DNA of 64,000 nt from Chitinophaga parva (lineage in GTDB: Bacteria; Bacteroidota; Bacteroidia; Chitinophagales; Chitinophagaceae), in the NCBI RefSeq assembly GCF_003071345.1, contig NZ_QCYK01000004.1:62001-126000 (forward strand), in the 5' to 3' direction. The first letter of the stretch is position 1. Every line of letters starts with the position of its first letter. The notes beneath the pieces were generated by a model. It ran no database searches. It was not told the DNA's origin and saw only the letters and a program-made list of their open reading frames with translations. This document shows, piece by piece, positions 35,921-44,999 of the stretch. A program made the position numbers and the translations under genes.

Positions 35921-36367
35921 TTAGCTTACTACGATCTGTTTGCTTTCTTCCTGTTGTTTTTCCTTCTTGGGTAAGGTGATCTTCAGGATGCCATTTTCAT
36001 ATTTGGCGTTGATGTTTTCTGCATCTACGTTTTCAGTCAGGCTGAAGGAGCGTTTAAAGGCACGGAACCCAAACTCGCGGCGCAGCTGCTTTTCATCTTC
36101 ACTGCGGGTTTCTGCTTTCTTCTCTGCGCTTACACTCAAGGTGTTCTTCTCTACCTGCAGTTTAAAGTCGGCCTTATCATGGCCAGGTACAACCAGGTCA
36201 ATGTTGTAGCCTTCTTTTGTTTCATGGATATTCACCGGGGGATAGGTGCCAAAGAAATCGCTGGAAAGCACTTCATCTTTGAACAGCTTGTTCCAGGGCT
36301 GTGCGGTGAATACATCATCAAGGATGTTAGCGTAGGTCTTGGGCTGGTTGAATTTTAAAAGTGTCAT
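35921..36367 (-). CDS. small heat shock protein, Hsp20/alpha-crystallin
   Basis: ATP-independent holdase that keeps unfolding proteins soluble. 148 residues. The alpha-crystallin domain runs from about 43 to 135: PPVNIHETKEGYNIDLVVPGHDKADFKLQVEKNTLSVSAEK, then FKRSFSLTENVDAENINAKYENGILKITLPK. The I-x-I/V tail motif is KQIVVS. Single gene; no CIRCE-like dyad seen in the 229-bp upstream gap. Confidence 0.96.
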   Translation of the reverse strand: MTLLKFNQPKTYANILDDVFTAQPWNKLFKDEVLSSDFFGTYPPVNIHETKEGYNIDLVVPGHDKADFKLQVEKNTLSVSAEKKAETRSEDEKQLRREFGFRAFKRSFSLTENVDAENINAKYENGILKITLPKKEKQQEESKQIVVS

Positions 36368-36557
36368 GGCTTATTAATTTTTTCGTTTTGTTAAGGTTTG
36401 TTGTTGTTTGGTAGCTACAGATCAAACCGAATACCATGGCCTTAGAACTGCTAAACTATCAGAAATTGCCTGGTTTTTAATGACTTTATGTCTGTTTTTA
36501 TTGAAAAGTGCTGACTAAATGTCCTTGTGGCCGTTTTTTTTATTCGTACCGTATACA

Positions 36558-36565
36558 TACCTTTG
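36558..36565 (+). promoter_or_regulatory. -7 box of the bacilliredoxin gene
   Basis: TACCTTTG, perfect TAnnTTTG, 30 bases before the ATG. A T-run occupies the -33 position instead of TTTG. Confidence 0.5.
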
Positions 36566-36595
36566 TATAAACTGTAACTAAAATTATATAAGTAT

Positions 36596-37009
36596 ATGTA
36601 TCCTGCAGAATTAGTGATGCCGATGAAGGCGGAATTAACCGACCACGGTTTTGAAGAACTGCTGACGCGTGAAAAGGTAGATAACGCGCTGTCTCAAAGT
36701 GGCACTACCCTGGTGATGATCAACTCTGTATGCGGCTGCTCCGCGGGTTCTGCCCGTCCTGGTGTACTGATGGCCGTAGCGCACAGTGAAAAGAAACCGG
36801 ACCGTCTTACTACTACCTTCGCAGGTTTTGATACCGAAGCGGTACAACAGGTTCGCCAGCACCTGCTGCCTTATCCTCCGTCGTCTCCTGCTATTGCCTT
36901 GTTCAAAGATGGCCAGTTGGTTCATTTCATTGAACGGCACATGATCGAAGGCCGCCCGGCCCAGATGATCGCGGCCAATCTCGCTGCTGCTTTCGATGAG
37001 TTCTGCTAA
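36596..37009 (+). CDS. BrxA/BrxB (YphP/YqiW) family bacilliredoxin-like protein
   Basis: Thioredoxin-fold protein; in Bacillus relatives remove bacillithiol from proteins. 137 residues. The family's redox motif is Cys-Gly-Cys in MINSVCGCSAGSARPG (about 42-57). Other marks: MYPAELVMPMKAELTDHGFEEL at the start and LPYPPSSPAIALFKDGQLVHFIERHMIEGRP. Bacillithiol is made by some Bacteroidota, but no bsh genes are in this window, so the thiol partner is open. Confidence 0.92.
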   Translation: MYPAELVMPMKAELTDHGFEELLTREKVDNALSQSGTTLVMINSVCGCSAGSARPGVLMAVAHSEKKPDRLTTTFAGFDTEAVQQVRQHLLPYPPSSPAIALFKDGQLVHFIERHMIEGRPAQMIAANLAAAFDEFC

Positions 37010-37160
37010 ATCCCATACCGGATTCGCTGATAATTAATTAACGGGCGGATTTGGTTTTTGTGATTTTTACAGCTTATTTTGGTGATTTGATTTTTTCCTG
37101 CTGACTGATCGGCTTTGTTCACAGGAAAGATCGAATCACCAAATTTTTTATATACCCACT

Positions 37161-38324
37161 ATGTATCCCAACTTATACTACGCTTTCAAAGATTTGTTCG
37201 GACTGGATTGGCCAAGGTTGCAGATCATCAATACGTTTGGTTTTTGCGTGGCTATTGCCTTCCTTGCCGCAGCATACACGCTCACCAAAGAACTACGAAG
37301 AAGAGAAAAGGCTGGATGGCTGCAGCCTGTAAAAGAAAAGCTGGTGATTGGCGGTTCCGTCTCGCCCATGGAGCTGGTCCTTTCTTTTGTGCTCACCTTC
37401 ATCATTGGTGGCAAGGTGCTGGGTATTTTGTTCAGTTGGGATTCCTCTTCCGAGAAACCGTTGGATTACCTGTTATCCCCCCGGGGGCTCTGGTGGGCGG
37501 GTGCATTGCTTGCTGCAGGTTTTACCTATTATAATTACCGCACTAAGAAGAAGGCCGAGTTACCTACCCCGGAAGAAAAGCTGGTAGATGTGTACCCGCA
37601 TCAACGCGTGGCAGACATCACGGTGATGGCGGCTATAGGCGGTATCATCGGCGCTAAGATCTTTAACTCCCTGGAAACCTGGAACGACTTTGTAAAGGAC
37701 CCGATAGCATCCCTCTTTGGTTTTAGCGGGCTTACATTTTATGGGGGCCTTATCGTGGCGGCGATCGTGATCATCCGCTATGCCATCCGTAAGAAAATAA
37801 ATGTATGGCAACTGGTAGACGCCACTTGCCCTGGCCTGATGCTGGCGTATGGGCTGGGCCGTTTTGGCTGCCAGCTGGCAGGTGATGGAGACTGGGGGAT
37901 TGTAAATGAAGCACCCAAGCCTTTTTCCTGGATCCCCGACTGGGCCTGGGCTTACAACTATCCGCACAATGTGGTGAATGAAGGAGTGCCCATTCCCGGC
38001 TGCACCGGTGATTATTGCCACCAGCTGATCCCGCCGGTATTCCCCACACCGCTGTACGAGATCATCATGTGCCTAACCCTGTTTGTGATCCTGTGGAGCA
38101 TCCGCAAGAAGATCACTACCCCGGGACTGCTCTTCGGTATCTATCTTGTCATGAATGGTGTAGAAAGATTTTTCATCGAGAAAATCCGTGTAAATACGCG
38201 TGACTACAATATCTTTGGCTTTCATCCTACGCAAGCCGAGATCATCTCTACGTTACTGATCCTGGGTGGTGCTGTGCTGATATGGTACAGTAAAAAGTAT
38301 AACCGTCTAAAAACGACCGCCTGA
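37161..38324 (+). CDS. lgt: prolipoprotein diacylglyceryl transferase
   Basis: Inner-membrane enzyme that attaches diacylglycerol to the lipobox Cys of prelipoproteins, needed for the SusD, DUF4249 and other lipoproteins here. 387 residues, several membrane segments. Landmarks: FGFSGLTFYGGLI, the signature-region GLGRFGCQLAGDGDWGI (Bacteroidota form, with Gln and Asp in place of the usual Asn-rich loop), PTPLYEI, and NGVERFFIEKIRVN. A 60-residue insertion (about 70-145) makes it longer than E. coli Lgt. The hemerythrin gene starts 2 bases after its stop. Confidence 0.93.
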   Translation: MYPNLYYAFKDLFGLDWPRLQIINTFGFCVAIAFLAAAYTLTKELRRREKAGWLQPVKEKLVIGGSVSPMELVLSFVLTFIIGGKVLGILFSWDSSSEKPLDYLLSPRGLWWAGALLAAGFTYYNYRTKKKAELPTPEEKLVDVYPHQRVADITVMAAIGGIIGAKIFNSLETWNDFVKDPIASLFGFSGLTFYGGLIVAAIVIIRYAIRKKINVWQLVDATCPGLMLAYGLGRFGCQLAGDGDWGIVNEAPKPFSWIPDWAWAYNYPHNVVNEGVPIPGCTGDYCHQLIPPVFPTPLYEIIMCLTLFVILWSIRKKITTPGLLFGIYLVMNGVERFFIEKIRVNTRDYNIFGFHPTQAEIISTLLILGGAVLIWYSKKYNRLKTTA

Positions 38325-38326
38325 TA

Positions 38327-38737
38327 ATGCATTTGCATGCCACTTTACAACCATTGCTGGTAGAACACCAGCGTCTTTTGAAAGCCTGCGAATACCTGAA
38401 GACGCAACATTCCACACCACTGACTACACAGGAAAGACTGGCCTATGTAGTAAAAGTGTTCCAGGGTGAAATGGTACCGCACATCCAGAAAGAAGAATAT
38501 ATTTTTGAAGCCTGCCGGGGCAAAATACCGGAACTGGATTTCCTGATAGGGGAGCTGGAGGCAGAACACCTTTATTTATCGCGCCTCTATAGCAACCTTA
38601 CCGAGACCACGGAACTGGATAAAGTAATAGACCAGATCGTGGAAGGCCTGGAAGCCCATATTATTAAAGAGGAGGAGCATGTATATATTATGATACAGCA
38701 ATACCTGCCCGATGTGATTGATAAAATATCCTGGTAA
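38327..38737 (+). CDS. hemerythrin-like HHE domain protein
   Basis: Four-helix bundle expected to bind a di-iron centre and sense or store oxygen or reactive species. 136 residues. Candidate ligands: H14, H52 with E56 in PHIQKEE, H81 and H111 with E115 in AHIIKEEE. Directly follows lgt, so it is co-transcribed; no functional link is evident. A terminator follows. Confidence 0.85.
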   Translation: MHLHATLQPLLVEHQRLLKACEYLKTQHSTPLTTQERLAYVVKVFQGEMVPHIQKEEYIFEACRGKIPELDFLIGELEAEHLYLSRLYSNLTETTELDKVIDQIVEGLEAHIIKEEEHVYIMIQQYLPDVIDKISW

Positions 38738-38760
38738 CCAGGTATTTATAATTTTCTGCG

Positions 38761-38791
38761 AAAAGCTGGCCTCCCGGGCCAGCTTTTTTTT
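38761..38791 (+). terminator. intrinsic terminator after the hemerythrin gene
   Basis: Stem aaaagctggcc / ggccagctttt with loop tcccg, then a T run. Confidence 0.9.
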
Positions 38792-39205
38792 CGACCCCAA
38801 CTTATCCTGATCGCCAAAAAAATTCCCGGTTGTTGCAACTAGTGTACCGCTGGGTCGTCTTTAATGCGGCCGGTTATCACCCATTCAGATGATTTGGCCA
38901 CCGGAATACTGCTTTTGGACACAATTTCGCCCACGGCGCGGGAAAACATTCTAACATTGCTGAACAACAATAAGTTACAACCCCGGTAAAAGGGCTTTTC
39001 CTTTCAACTACCAAACACGGCACTACCGCTCATCCCTGGATAGGGACCGCTGATGGATAAATTTAGTACTGTGTATTGCAAACTACCTACTTTTACACTG
39101 TAGTAGTTAATCAAAGGAACTTTCTGATGACTGGAACTACTCAATAAAAAGAACCAAAGTATAAATAGAACCAAATTACCTAAAGTACCTTCAATCCTTC
39201 CTTAT
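38792..39205. other. 414-bp gap, leader of the outer-membrane barrel gene
   Basis: No frame, repeat or strong hairpin seen. The last 150 bases are AT-rich and probably contain the promoter; no perfect TAnnTTTG box was found. Confidence 0.4.
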
Positions 39206-41665
39206 ATGAAACTTATTACTTTTTGTTTGACCTCCACATTTTTACTTACCTCCCTGGCAAGCCAGGCACAAAGCGGCAGCGCTCAACTGAAAGGCGCCGT
39301 ACAGCAGGCGGATAACAAGCCGGTGGAATTTGCCACCGTAATGCTGCTGAAGGCTAAAGATTCTTCCCTGGTGAAAGGCGCCGTAGCTGATGTGAACGGG
39401 CGGTACAGCTTTGAACGCATCCAGCCCGGGAAATACCTGCTGGCCGCCACTAACACTGGTATGAATAAAGTCTACAGCGCTCCCTTCTCTGTATCAGGAT
39501 CCAATGACAACCTCTCCTTACCGCCATTAGCGATGACGGCTGCCACCAAGGCCCTGAAAGAAGTGAACGTAACCGGCAAAAAACCTTTCATTGAACAGCA
39601 GACCGGCAAAACCGTTATGAACGTGGAAAGCAGTGTGCTGGCCGCCGGCGGCACTGCCATGGAAACCCTGGAAAAAGCCCCGGGCGTTACGGTAGACAAA
39701 GACGACAACATTTCCATGAAAGGCAAGAACGGCGTGATCATTATGATTGACGGCCGCCAGACCAACATGACACAGCAGGACCTGGCCCAGATGTTGAAAA
39801 GTATGCCCGCCAGCAACATTGAATCCATTGAACTGATCAGCAACCCCTCTTCCAAATATGATGCAGCCGGTAATGCAGGCATCATCAACATTAAGCTGAA
39901 AAAGAACAAGGCGCTCGGCACTAACGGCAGTGTGAACCTGGGTGTGGGTTACTCCAGCAATGCGCGCTACAATGGTGGCCTTAACCTGAACCACCGCGGT
40001 GCCAAAACCAACATCTTCGGTTCTTATAACTATGCCCACCGCGGTGGTTATGAAGACCTGGGCCTGTACCGCACCGGCACGGAGAATGGAAAGTACACTG
40101 TGTATAACCAGCAGTCGCACTCACCCCATAACTCCATGTACCAGAGCGTAAAAGTAGGGATGGATTATTTCATCAACAAACAAAATACCATTGGCGTAAT
40201 GGTAGATGGCAGCAACAGCAACTGGAAATCACCGGTGACCGGAACTACCAATATTGGCAATGGCAAAGTAATAGACTCTGTACTGCGCACCCATAATACC
40301 AATGAAGACAAGGGTAACAACTGGGCCTATAACCTGAACTATAAAGGCGTGCTGGATACCTCCGGTAAAGAGATCAACGTAGACCTGGACTATGCCACAA
40401 ACCGCGGCCGGTCCAATGCCTTCCTGGTTTCTTCCATGCAGCCTGACTTGCTGAAGGATACGTTCGAAAATGACACTACCCGCAGCAACCAGCCCTCCAA
40501 TATTGATATCCGCACGGCAAAAGTGGATTATGTGAATCCGCTGAAACACAATGCCAGGCTGGAAGCAGGGGCGAAGGTAAGCTTTGTGAAATCTGACAAC
40601 GATGCCACCTTTGATTCCCTGAAAGTGGGCAACTGGGTGTATGACGCAAACCGCTCCAATCACTTCGTTTACCAGGAAAATATCAATGCAGGGTATGTAA
40701 ACTACAGCCAGCAGTTTAAAAAATGGAGCATGCAGCTGGGCCTGCGTGGTGAGTACTCCCACGTTCGCGGTAACTCCATGACCATTAACCGGGTAACGGA
40801 TACCACTTACTTCAACCTGTTTCCCAACGCAGCTTTCACCTACAACCTGAACAAGAATAACGCGCTGGGCCTGTCTTACAGCCGCCGCCTGCAGCGTCCC
40901 AGCTACGAAGACCTCAACCCGTTTGAGTTTTACCTGGATAAGTATACCAAGGTATCTGGTAATCCCTACCTGCGCCCTGAGTACTCAGATAATATTGAGC
41001 TCTCTTATACGTTTAAACAAGCGATCATCACCTCCCTCGGCTATACCCACATCCGCGACATGATGACCCGTGTGATAGAGGCAGATAAAGACCCCGTGAC
41101 CGGCGATAGCTCTATTCTCCGTTATAAATATATGAACGTGGCCAAGGGCGATGTGGTGAACCTGAACATCTCTTTCCCGGTGCCCATCACTAAATGGTGG
41201 AATACCTACACAAACCTGTCCGGCTCTTACAATAATTATCAAACTGTGGTGAACGACAATAAGGTAGCGGTAGGGTCCTACGCTTTCTTTGGCCGCACTA
41301 ATCACACCTTTACCCTGCCCAAGGGCATTACCGCGGAAGTGAGTTACTTCTATATGTCGCCCCAGGTAGTAAATGAAGGCCTGTTCAAAATGAAAAGCAT
41401 GTCTTCCCTGGACCTGGGTGTTGGCAAGAGCATCCTCAACAAGAAGGGCTCTCTGAAGCTGAATGTGCGGGACCTGTTGAGAACCAGCAATTTTGAAGGT
41501 GAGTTTGAGAACGCCGGCCGCTTTATCCGGGTAAACAGTAACCACGACACCCGCCAGGTGCGCCTGACCTTCACTTACCGCTTTGGTAACAGCAATGTAA
41601 AGGCCGCCCGCAACCGCCAGACCGGTCTCACCGATGAAGAAAGCCGCATAAAACAAGCTAACTAA
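39206..41665 (+). CDS. outer-membrane beta-barrel family protein (TonB-receptor-like)
   Basis: 819 residues. Signal peptide ending ASQAQ, a carboxypeptidase-like regulatory domain (about 25-115), a TonB-plug-like domain with ETLEKAPGVTVDKDDNISMKGKNGVIIMIDGRQT (about 150-185) and NPSSKYDAAGNAGIINIKLKK, then a long barrel. The plug phrase is that of the OMP_b-brl_3 group, which is related to but distinct from classical siderophore receptors. It precedes an ECF sigma/anti-sigma pair across a terminator. Ligand unknown. Confidence 0.92.
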   Translation: MKLITFCLTSTFLLTSLASQAQSGSAQLKGAVQQADNKPVEFATVMLLKAKDSSLVKGAVADVNGRYSFERIQPGKYLLAATNTGMNKVYSAPFSVSGSNDNLSLPPLAMTAATKALKEVNVTGKKPFIEQQTGKTVMNVESSVLAAGGTAMETLEKAPGVTVDKDDNISMKGKNGVIIMIDGRQTNMTQQDLAQMLKSMPASNIESIELISNPSSKYDAAGNAGIINIKLKKNKALGTNGSVNLGVGYSSNARYNGGLNLNHRGAKTNIFGSYNYAHRGGYEDLGLYRTGTENGKYTVYNQQSHSPHNSMYQSVKVGMDYFINKQNTIGVMVDGSNSNWKSPVTGTTNIGNGKVIDSVLRTHNTNEDKGNNWAYNLNYKGVLDTSGKEINVDLDYATNRGRSNAFLVSSMQPDLLKDTFENDTTRSNQPSNIDIRTAKVDYVNPLKHNARLEAGAKVSFVKSDNDATFDSLKVGNWVYDANRSNHFVYQENINAGYVNYSQQFKKWSMQLGLRGEYSHVRGNSMTINRVTDTTYFNLFPNAAFTYNLNKNNALGLSYSRRLQRPSYEDLNPFEFYLDKYTKVSGNPYLRPEYSDNIELSYTFKQAIITSLGYTHIRDMMTRVIEADKDPVTGDSSILRYKYMNVAKGDVVNLNISFPVPITKWWNTYTNLSGSYNNYQTVVNDNKVAVGSYAFFGRTNHTFTLPKGITAEVSYFYMSPQVVNEGLFKMKSMSSLDLGVGKSILNKKGSLKLNVRDLLRTSNFEGEFENAGRFIRVNSNHDTRQVRLTFTYRFGNSNVKAARNRQTGLTDEESRIKQAN

Positions 41666-41672
41666 TCTATAA

Positions 41673-41752
41673 AGGTTGCTGTATGGAGATTGAATATCAA
41701 ACAGATAGCTCTCTTTCCGCCAAAAGTACCGCCGCTCTCCATGCGGCAACCT
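41673..41752 (+). other. 80-base stem-loop after the barrel gene
   Basis: Arms 41673-41689 and 41736-41752 pair over 17 bp (two G-T pairs) and enclose a 46-base loop. No T run follows directly. It begins 7 bases after the stop codon. Confidence 0.65.
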
Positions 41753-41795
41753 TATCAACCCATTCAACCTTTTTAGGTATATAAGGATGGATAAC

Positions 41796-41829
41796 AACGC
41801 GGCTCTTTCGTTGGGCTGCGTTTATTTTT
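41796..41829 (+). terminator. intrinsic terminator before the sigma operon
   Basis: Stem aacgcggc / gctgcgtt (one G-T pair), followed by ttattttttg and a second T run. Confidence 0.75.
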
Positions 41830-41890
41830 TGCCTTTTTTCTTATTTTTCTTTCACTCCATGCAACTTCCTGCTTTTATCCTGTCTTTATA

Positions 41891-42457
41891 ATGAAAGCAT
41901 CCAACAACATCTTGAACTCCTTGTCACCAACAGAACAACTGGTATCCCGTTGTAAATCAGGGGATACGCGCGCCTTCCGCGAGCTGTACGACGCCTATTC
42001 CAACGCGATGTACAACATTTGCCTGCGTATGTTGGGTAATGTGAGTGACGCTGAGGATACCCTGCAGGAGGCTTTTGTACAGGTGTTCAGGAACATTGGC
42101 CAGCTGGCCCAGGGCAGCACGCTTCCCGCCTGGATAAAGCGGATCGTGGTGAACCACTGCCTCAACCAGTTGCGCCGCAAGAAGTTGCAATTCCAGGACG
42201 TAGATGGGGTAGAAGTGGAGGCTGAAATGGCCCCGGACGAGCAACATTTTACCTGGACCGTGACCACCACCAAGGAGGCGATCGCTTCCCTGCCGGATGG
42301 TTACCGCACGGTGCTGAACCTCTATCTTTTTGAAGAGTATTCACACCGGGAGATCGCGGAAATGCTGCAGATCACGGAATCTACCGTGAAAACGCAGTAC
42401 ATGCGCGCCAAAGAAAGAGTAAGACAATTTGTAAAGGCAAAATCAATTTTACAGTAA
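41891..42457 (+). CDS. ECF-type RNA polymerase sigma factor
   Basis: 188 residues with region 2 (FRELYDAYSNAMYNICLRMLGNVSDAEDTLQEAFVQVFRNI) and region 4 (IASLPDGYRTVLNLYLFEEYSHREIAEMLQITESTVKTQYMRAKERV). The stop overlaps the start of the next gene in a TAATG, the classic coupling of a sigma factor with its anti-sigma factor. It probably controls its own operon and perhaps envelope genes. No sensor such as FecA with signalling domain is adjacent. Confidence 0.95.
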   Translation: MKASNNILNSLSPTEQLVSRCKSGDTRAFRELYDAYSNAMYNICLRMLGNVSDAEDTLQEAFVQVFRNIGQLAQGSTLPAWIKRIVVNHCLNQLRRKKLQFQDVDGVEVEAEMAPDEQHFTWTVTTTKEAIASLPDGYRTVLNLYLFEEYSHREIAEMLQITESTVKTQYMRAKERVRQFVKAKSILQ

Positions 42458-43026
42458 TGGAAGAAAACGAATTTGAAGGTTTTGTGCGGCATCACCGCTA
42501 TTCCTTTGAAGAGAGAGGGCCCAGTGCAAAAGTGTGGGAGGCACTTGAAAAAGAACTCCCGAAAAAATCTTCAGGAGGCATTGTCCGCAGCCTGCAGCGT
42601 CACTGGCTGAAAGTGGCCGTGATGCTGGTGCTGTTGATCAATGTGGGTGTACTGGTAAAGATGTTCGTACTTAACAAACCCGCTCAACCCGGCACCGCTG
42701 TGACACTGAGTAACCCTGCCCCGTCTACCGAAGATGCGCAGGTGTATTACACGAGCCGGATAGAGCAGAAATTACAGGCCATCCGCCAGTTCCCGCCTGA
42801 CCAAACAGGCCTGGACAGTGCAGCCCTTGCAGAGTTACAGCTACGCAACAGCACCTACGACGCACTACAAAAAGAATTGAAGGCTAACCCGGGCAATGAA
42901 CGCATTCATGCGGCCCTGATCCAGTACTACCAGATGAAGGTGGAACTGCTGGACAAGATCCTGGATGAACTGCAGGAAAAGCATCCCCGTACACAAAAAC
43001 AGCTGAATTATGAACGTACCATTTAA
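42457..43026 (+). CDS. single-pass membrane protein, probable anti-sigma factor
   Basis: 189 residues: a cytoplasmic N-terminal part of about 47 residues (EENEFEGFVRHHRYSFEERGPSAKVWEALEKELPKK), one membrane helix (about 48-72, WLKVAVMLVLLINVGVLVKMF), then a periplasmic helical region. No zinc-binding HxxxCxxC motif is present, so it is not of the ZAS type. Assignment rests on the 1-base overlap with the sigma gene and topology. Its 3' end overlaps the next start by 17 bases. Confidence 0.75.
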   Translation: MEENEFEGFVRHHRYSFEERGPSAKVWEALEKELPKKSSGGIVRSLQRHWLKVAVMLVLLINVGVLVKMFVLNKPAQPGTAVTLSNPAPSTEDAQVYYTSRIEQKLQAIRQFPPDQTGLDSAALAELQLRNSTYDALQKELKANPGNERIHAALIQYYQMKVELLDKILDELQEKHPRTQKQLNYERTI

Positions 43027-44098
43027 AATAGCCTTGCTGCTGCTTTTGCTCCCGGCAGCTGTACTGGCAAGCGAACCCAAAGATCAATACAAACGTACCA
43101 TCGATGTAAGCTACCCGGTGAACGATGGCGCTACCCTTAACGTGAGCAACAAATACGGAAAGGTAATCCTGCACGTATGGAACAAAAAGGAGATCAAGGC
43201 TACGGTGACGATCACCGGTTTTGGCCGTAACCAGGAAGATTCCAAAAGCATTACCGATGCGGTAAACGTGGCCATTAAACACGACGATGGATCCGTGAGC
43301 TTCCAGACTTCCTACGGCGGTACCAACGGCAATGGCGGCTGGTTCTCCCTTGGCGGAAAAAGAGATTCAAAAGACTATGTAAATATCGACTATGAAATAT
43401 ATCTACCCAACAATGTAAGCACTACCCAGATCGCGAATAATTTTGGAGACGTTATCGCAGATGACCTGCCCGGCTCATTGAAGCTGAACATGAACTATTG
43501 TTACTATGATATTCATAGTGTGACGGGCACCCTGGATGTGTCTATGAATTACTGCTCCAAGGGCAAGTTTGGCAAAGCGGGTAGTATGCGCTCCCGCGCC
43601 AATTACAGCACTATACAGCTGGAGAGCGCCGGTACGGTGGATGATAGATCCAACTACTGCACATACGTGATACAAAATGTAAATGAGTTCCTCGCCGGTG
43701 GTAACTATAACGACTATACGCTGGTAAAAGTAGGCCGGCTCCAGTCCAGCAATACTTACTCAGATTTCAAAGTAACTACCCTCACTGGCGATGCGAATGT
43801 GAGACTTACGTATTCTGATCTGAAGATCAAATCAGTGACCAGCAGCTTCAAAGGCCTGGATGCCAAGGGTACCTACTCCAATGTGAAGGTGAACGTGCCG
43901 GATAACCTGGATGTGCGGGTGGAAGCAGACCTGAACCATGGTGATGTGCATGTGGGAGGCCTGAGCATGAAGAATGTGACGAACATTGAGAAGAGCGGCC
44001 ACGTGACTTACTCCGGCAGTACCAGTGCTAACTGTGGCTCCTGCCCGGTGATCCGCCTCAGTGGTGTGTATTCCGACCTGTCTGTAAGCTCGAAATAA
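43010..44098 (+). CDS. secreted DUF4097-like beta-repeat protein
   Basis: 362 residues with a signal peptide ending VLAS. After TIDVSYPVNDGATLNVSNKYGKVILHVWNKKEIKATVTITG come many short strands such as NMNYCYYDIHSVTGTLDVSMNYCSKGKFGKAGSMRSRANYSTIQLESAG, which look like a right-handed beta-helix or DUF4097-type stack. Asn-Tyr-Cys recurs three times, and Asn-Tyr often marks each turn. Translationally coupled to the anti-sigma gene, so it is part of the sigma operon. Function unknown; surface or periplasmic structural role is likely. Confidence 0.82.
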   Translation: MNVPFKIALLLLLLPAAVLASEPKDQYKRTIDVSYPVNDGATLNVSNKYGKVILHVWNKKEIKATVTITGFGRNQEDSKSITDAVNVAIKHDDGSVSFQTSYGGTNGNGGWFSLGGKRDSKDYVNIDYEIYLPNNVSTTQIANNFGDVIADDLPGSLKLNMNYCYYDIHSVTGTLDVSMNYCSKGKFGKAGSMRSRANYSTIQLESAGTVDDRSNYCTYVIQNVNEFLAGGNYNDYTLVKVGRLQSSNTYSDFKVTTLTGDANVRLTYSDLKIKSVTSSFKGLDAKGTYSNVKVNVPDNLDVRVEADLNHGDVHVGGLSMKNVTNIEKSGHVTYSGSTSANCGSCPVIRLSGVYSDLSVSSK

Positions 44099-44173
44099 TT
44101 TGTAATTGATCAACAGCCACGCTGCCCGTATAGCCAGCATTATCATTCATTCACCCTTAGAAAAAGACTGTTT

Positions 44174-44899
44174 ATGAAAAACAAGATTTCCATTTTAAGC
44201 ATGATGGCGGCGTTGCTGCTGCTGGCGTTCTCCAACGTTTCGCTGGCCCAAGGCCGTATAGAAGGCAATGGCGACCTGAAAAAGGAAAGCAGGGACGTGA
44301 GCGGCTTTACCGGCCTGGAAGTAGGCGGCTCTGCCCGCGTGATCCTGGTGCAGGGCAGCACAGAATCCGTACAGATAGAAGCAGAATCCAACCTGCTGCC
44401 CATTATTGTGACCAACGTGGAAAACCACAACCTGTCTATCCACTTTAAAAGAGGCTACAATGTGCATAACAGCAAGCCTATTACGGTGTGGGTGACGGTG
44501 AAGGATATTGATTACATCGGCGCCAGCGGCGGCGTATCCATAGACGCTACCAAGGGCATTAAGACCGACCGTATAAAAGTGGATGTAAGTGGTTCCATGA
44601 AAATAGACCTGGCCCTGCAGGCCAAAGAGCTGAGCGCTGATTTCTCCGGCTCTGCAGACGCCCATATCACCGGTAATGTTGAGCGTGCTTCTTATGATGT
44701 TTCCGGCTCTGCCAAGATCATTGCACCCGACTTCCAGACCAGTGAGAGCAACGTGGATATTTCCGGCAGTGGTAAGCTGGATCTGGCCGTGGCAAAGGAA
44801 CTGAACGTATCGGTATCAGGCTCTGGCAACGTGCACTACAAGGGTTCGCCCACCGTTACAAAGCATATTTCCGGTTCCGGGAAGATCTATAATGATTAA
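44174..44899 (+). CDS. secreted DUF2807 (head GIN domain) protein
   Basis: 241 residues; signal peptide ending VSLAQ. FTGLEVGGSARVILVQGSTESVQIEAESNLLPIIVTNVENHNLSIHF is the DUF2807 opening, and the rest repeats a Val-Ser-Gly-Ser unit (VDVSGSMKIDL, ADFSGSADAHI, YDVSGSAKI, VDISGSGKLDL, VSVSGSGNVHY, HISGSGKIYND), one per beta-helix turn. Last gene of the sigma operon, 75 bases after the DUF4097-like gene, followed by a terminator. Confidence 0.9.
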   Translation: MKNKISILSMMAALLLLAFSNVSLAQGRIEGNGDLKKESRDVSGFTGLEVGGSARVILVQGSTESVQIEAESNLLPIIVTNVENHNLSIHFKRGYNVHNSKPITVWVTVKDIDYIGASGGVSIDATKGIKTDRIKVDVSGSMKIDLALQAKELSADFSGSADAHITGNVERASYDVSGSAKIIAPDFQTSESNVDISGSGKLDLAVAKELNVSVSGSGNVHYKGSPTVTKHISGSGKIYND

Positions 44900-44931
44900 A
44901 GAGACAATGTTTTAGATTTTGGTATGATGCG

Positions 44932-44963
44932 GCAGGTAGCTTTCTACCTGCTTTTTCTTTTTT
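44932..44963 (+). terminator. terminator of the sigma operon, overlapping the yajQ promoter
   Basis: Stem gcaggtag / ctacctgc with a 4-base loop, followed by tttttctttttt. The T run joins the yajQ -7 box. Confidence 0.85.
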
Positions 44964-44964
44964 A

Positions 44965-44972
44965 TATATTTG
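44965..44972 (+). promoter_or_regulatory. -7 box of yajQ
   Basis: TATATTTG, perfect TAnnTTTG, 27 bases before the ATG. A TTTC at 44941-44944, in the terminator loop, is 20 bases upstream and may act as -33. Confidence 0.55.
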
Positions 44973-44999
44973 CAGCAGAACAGATCTAAATTTCAAGTT

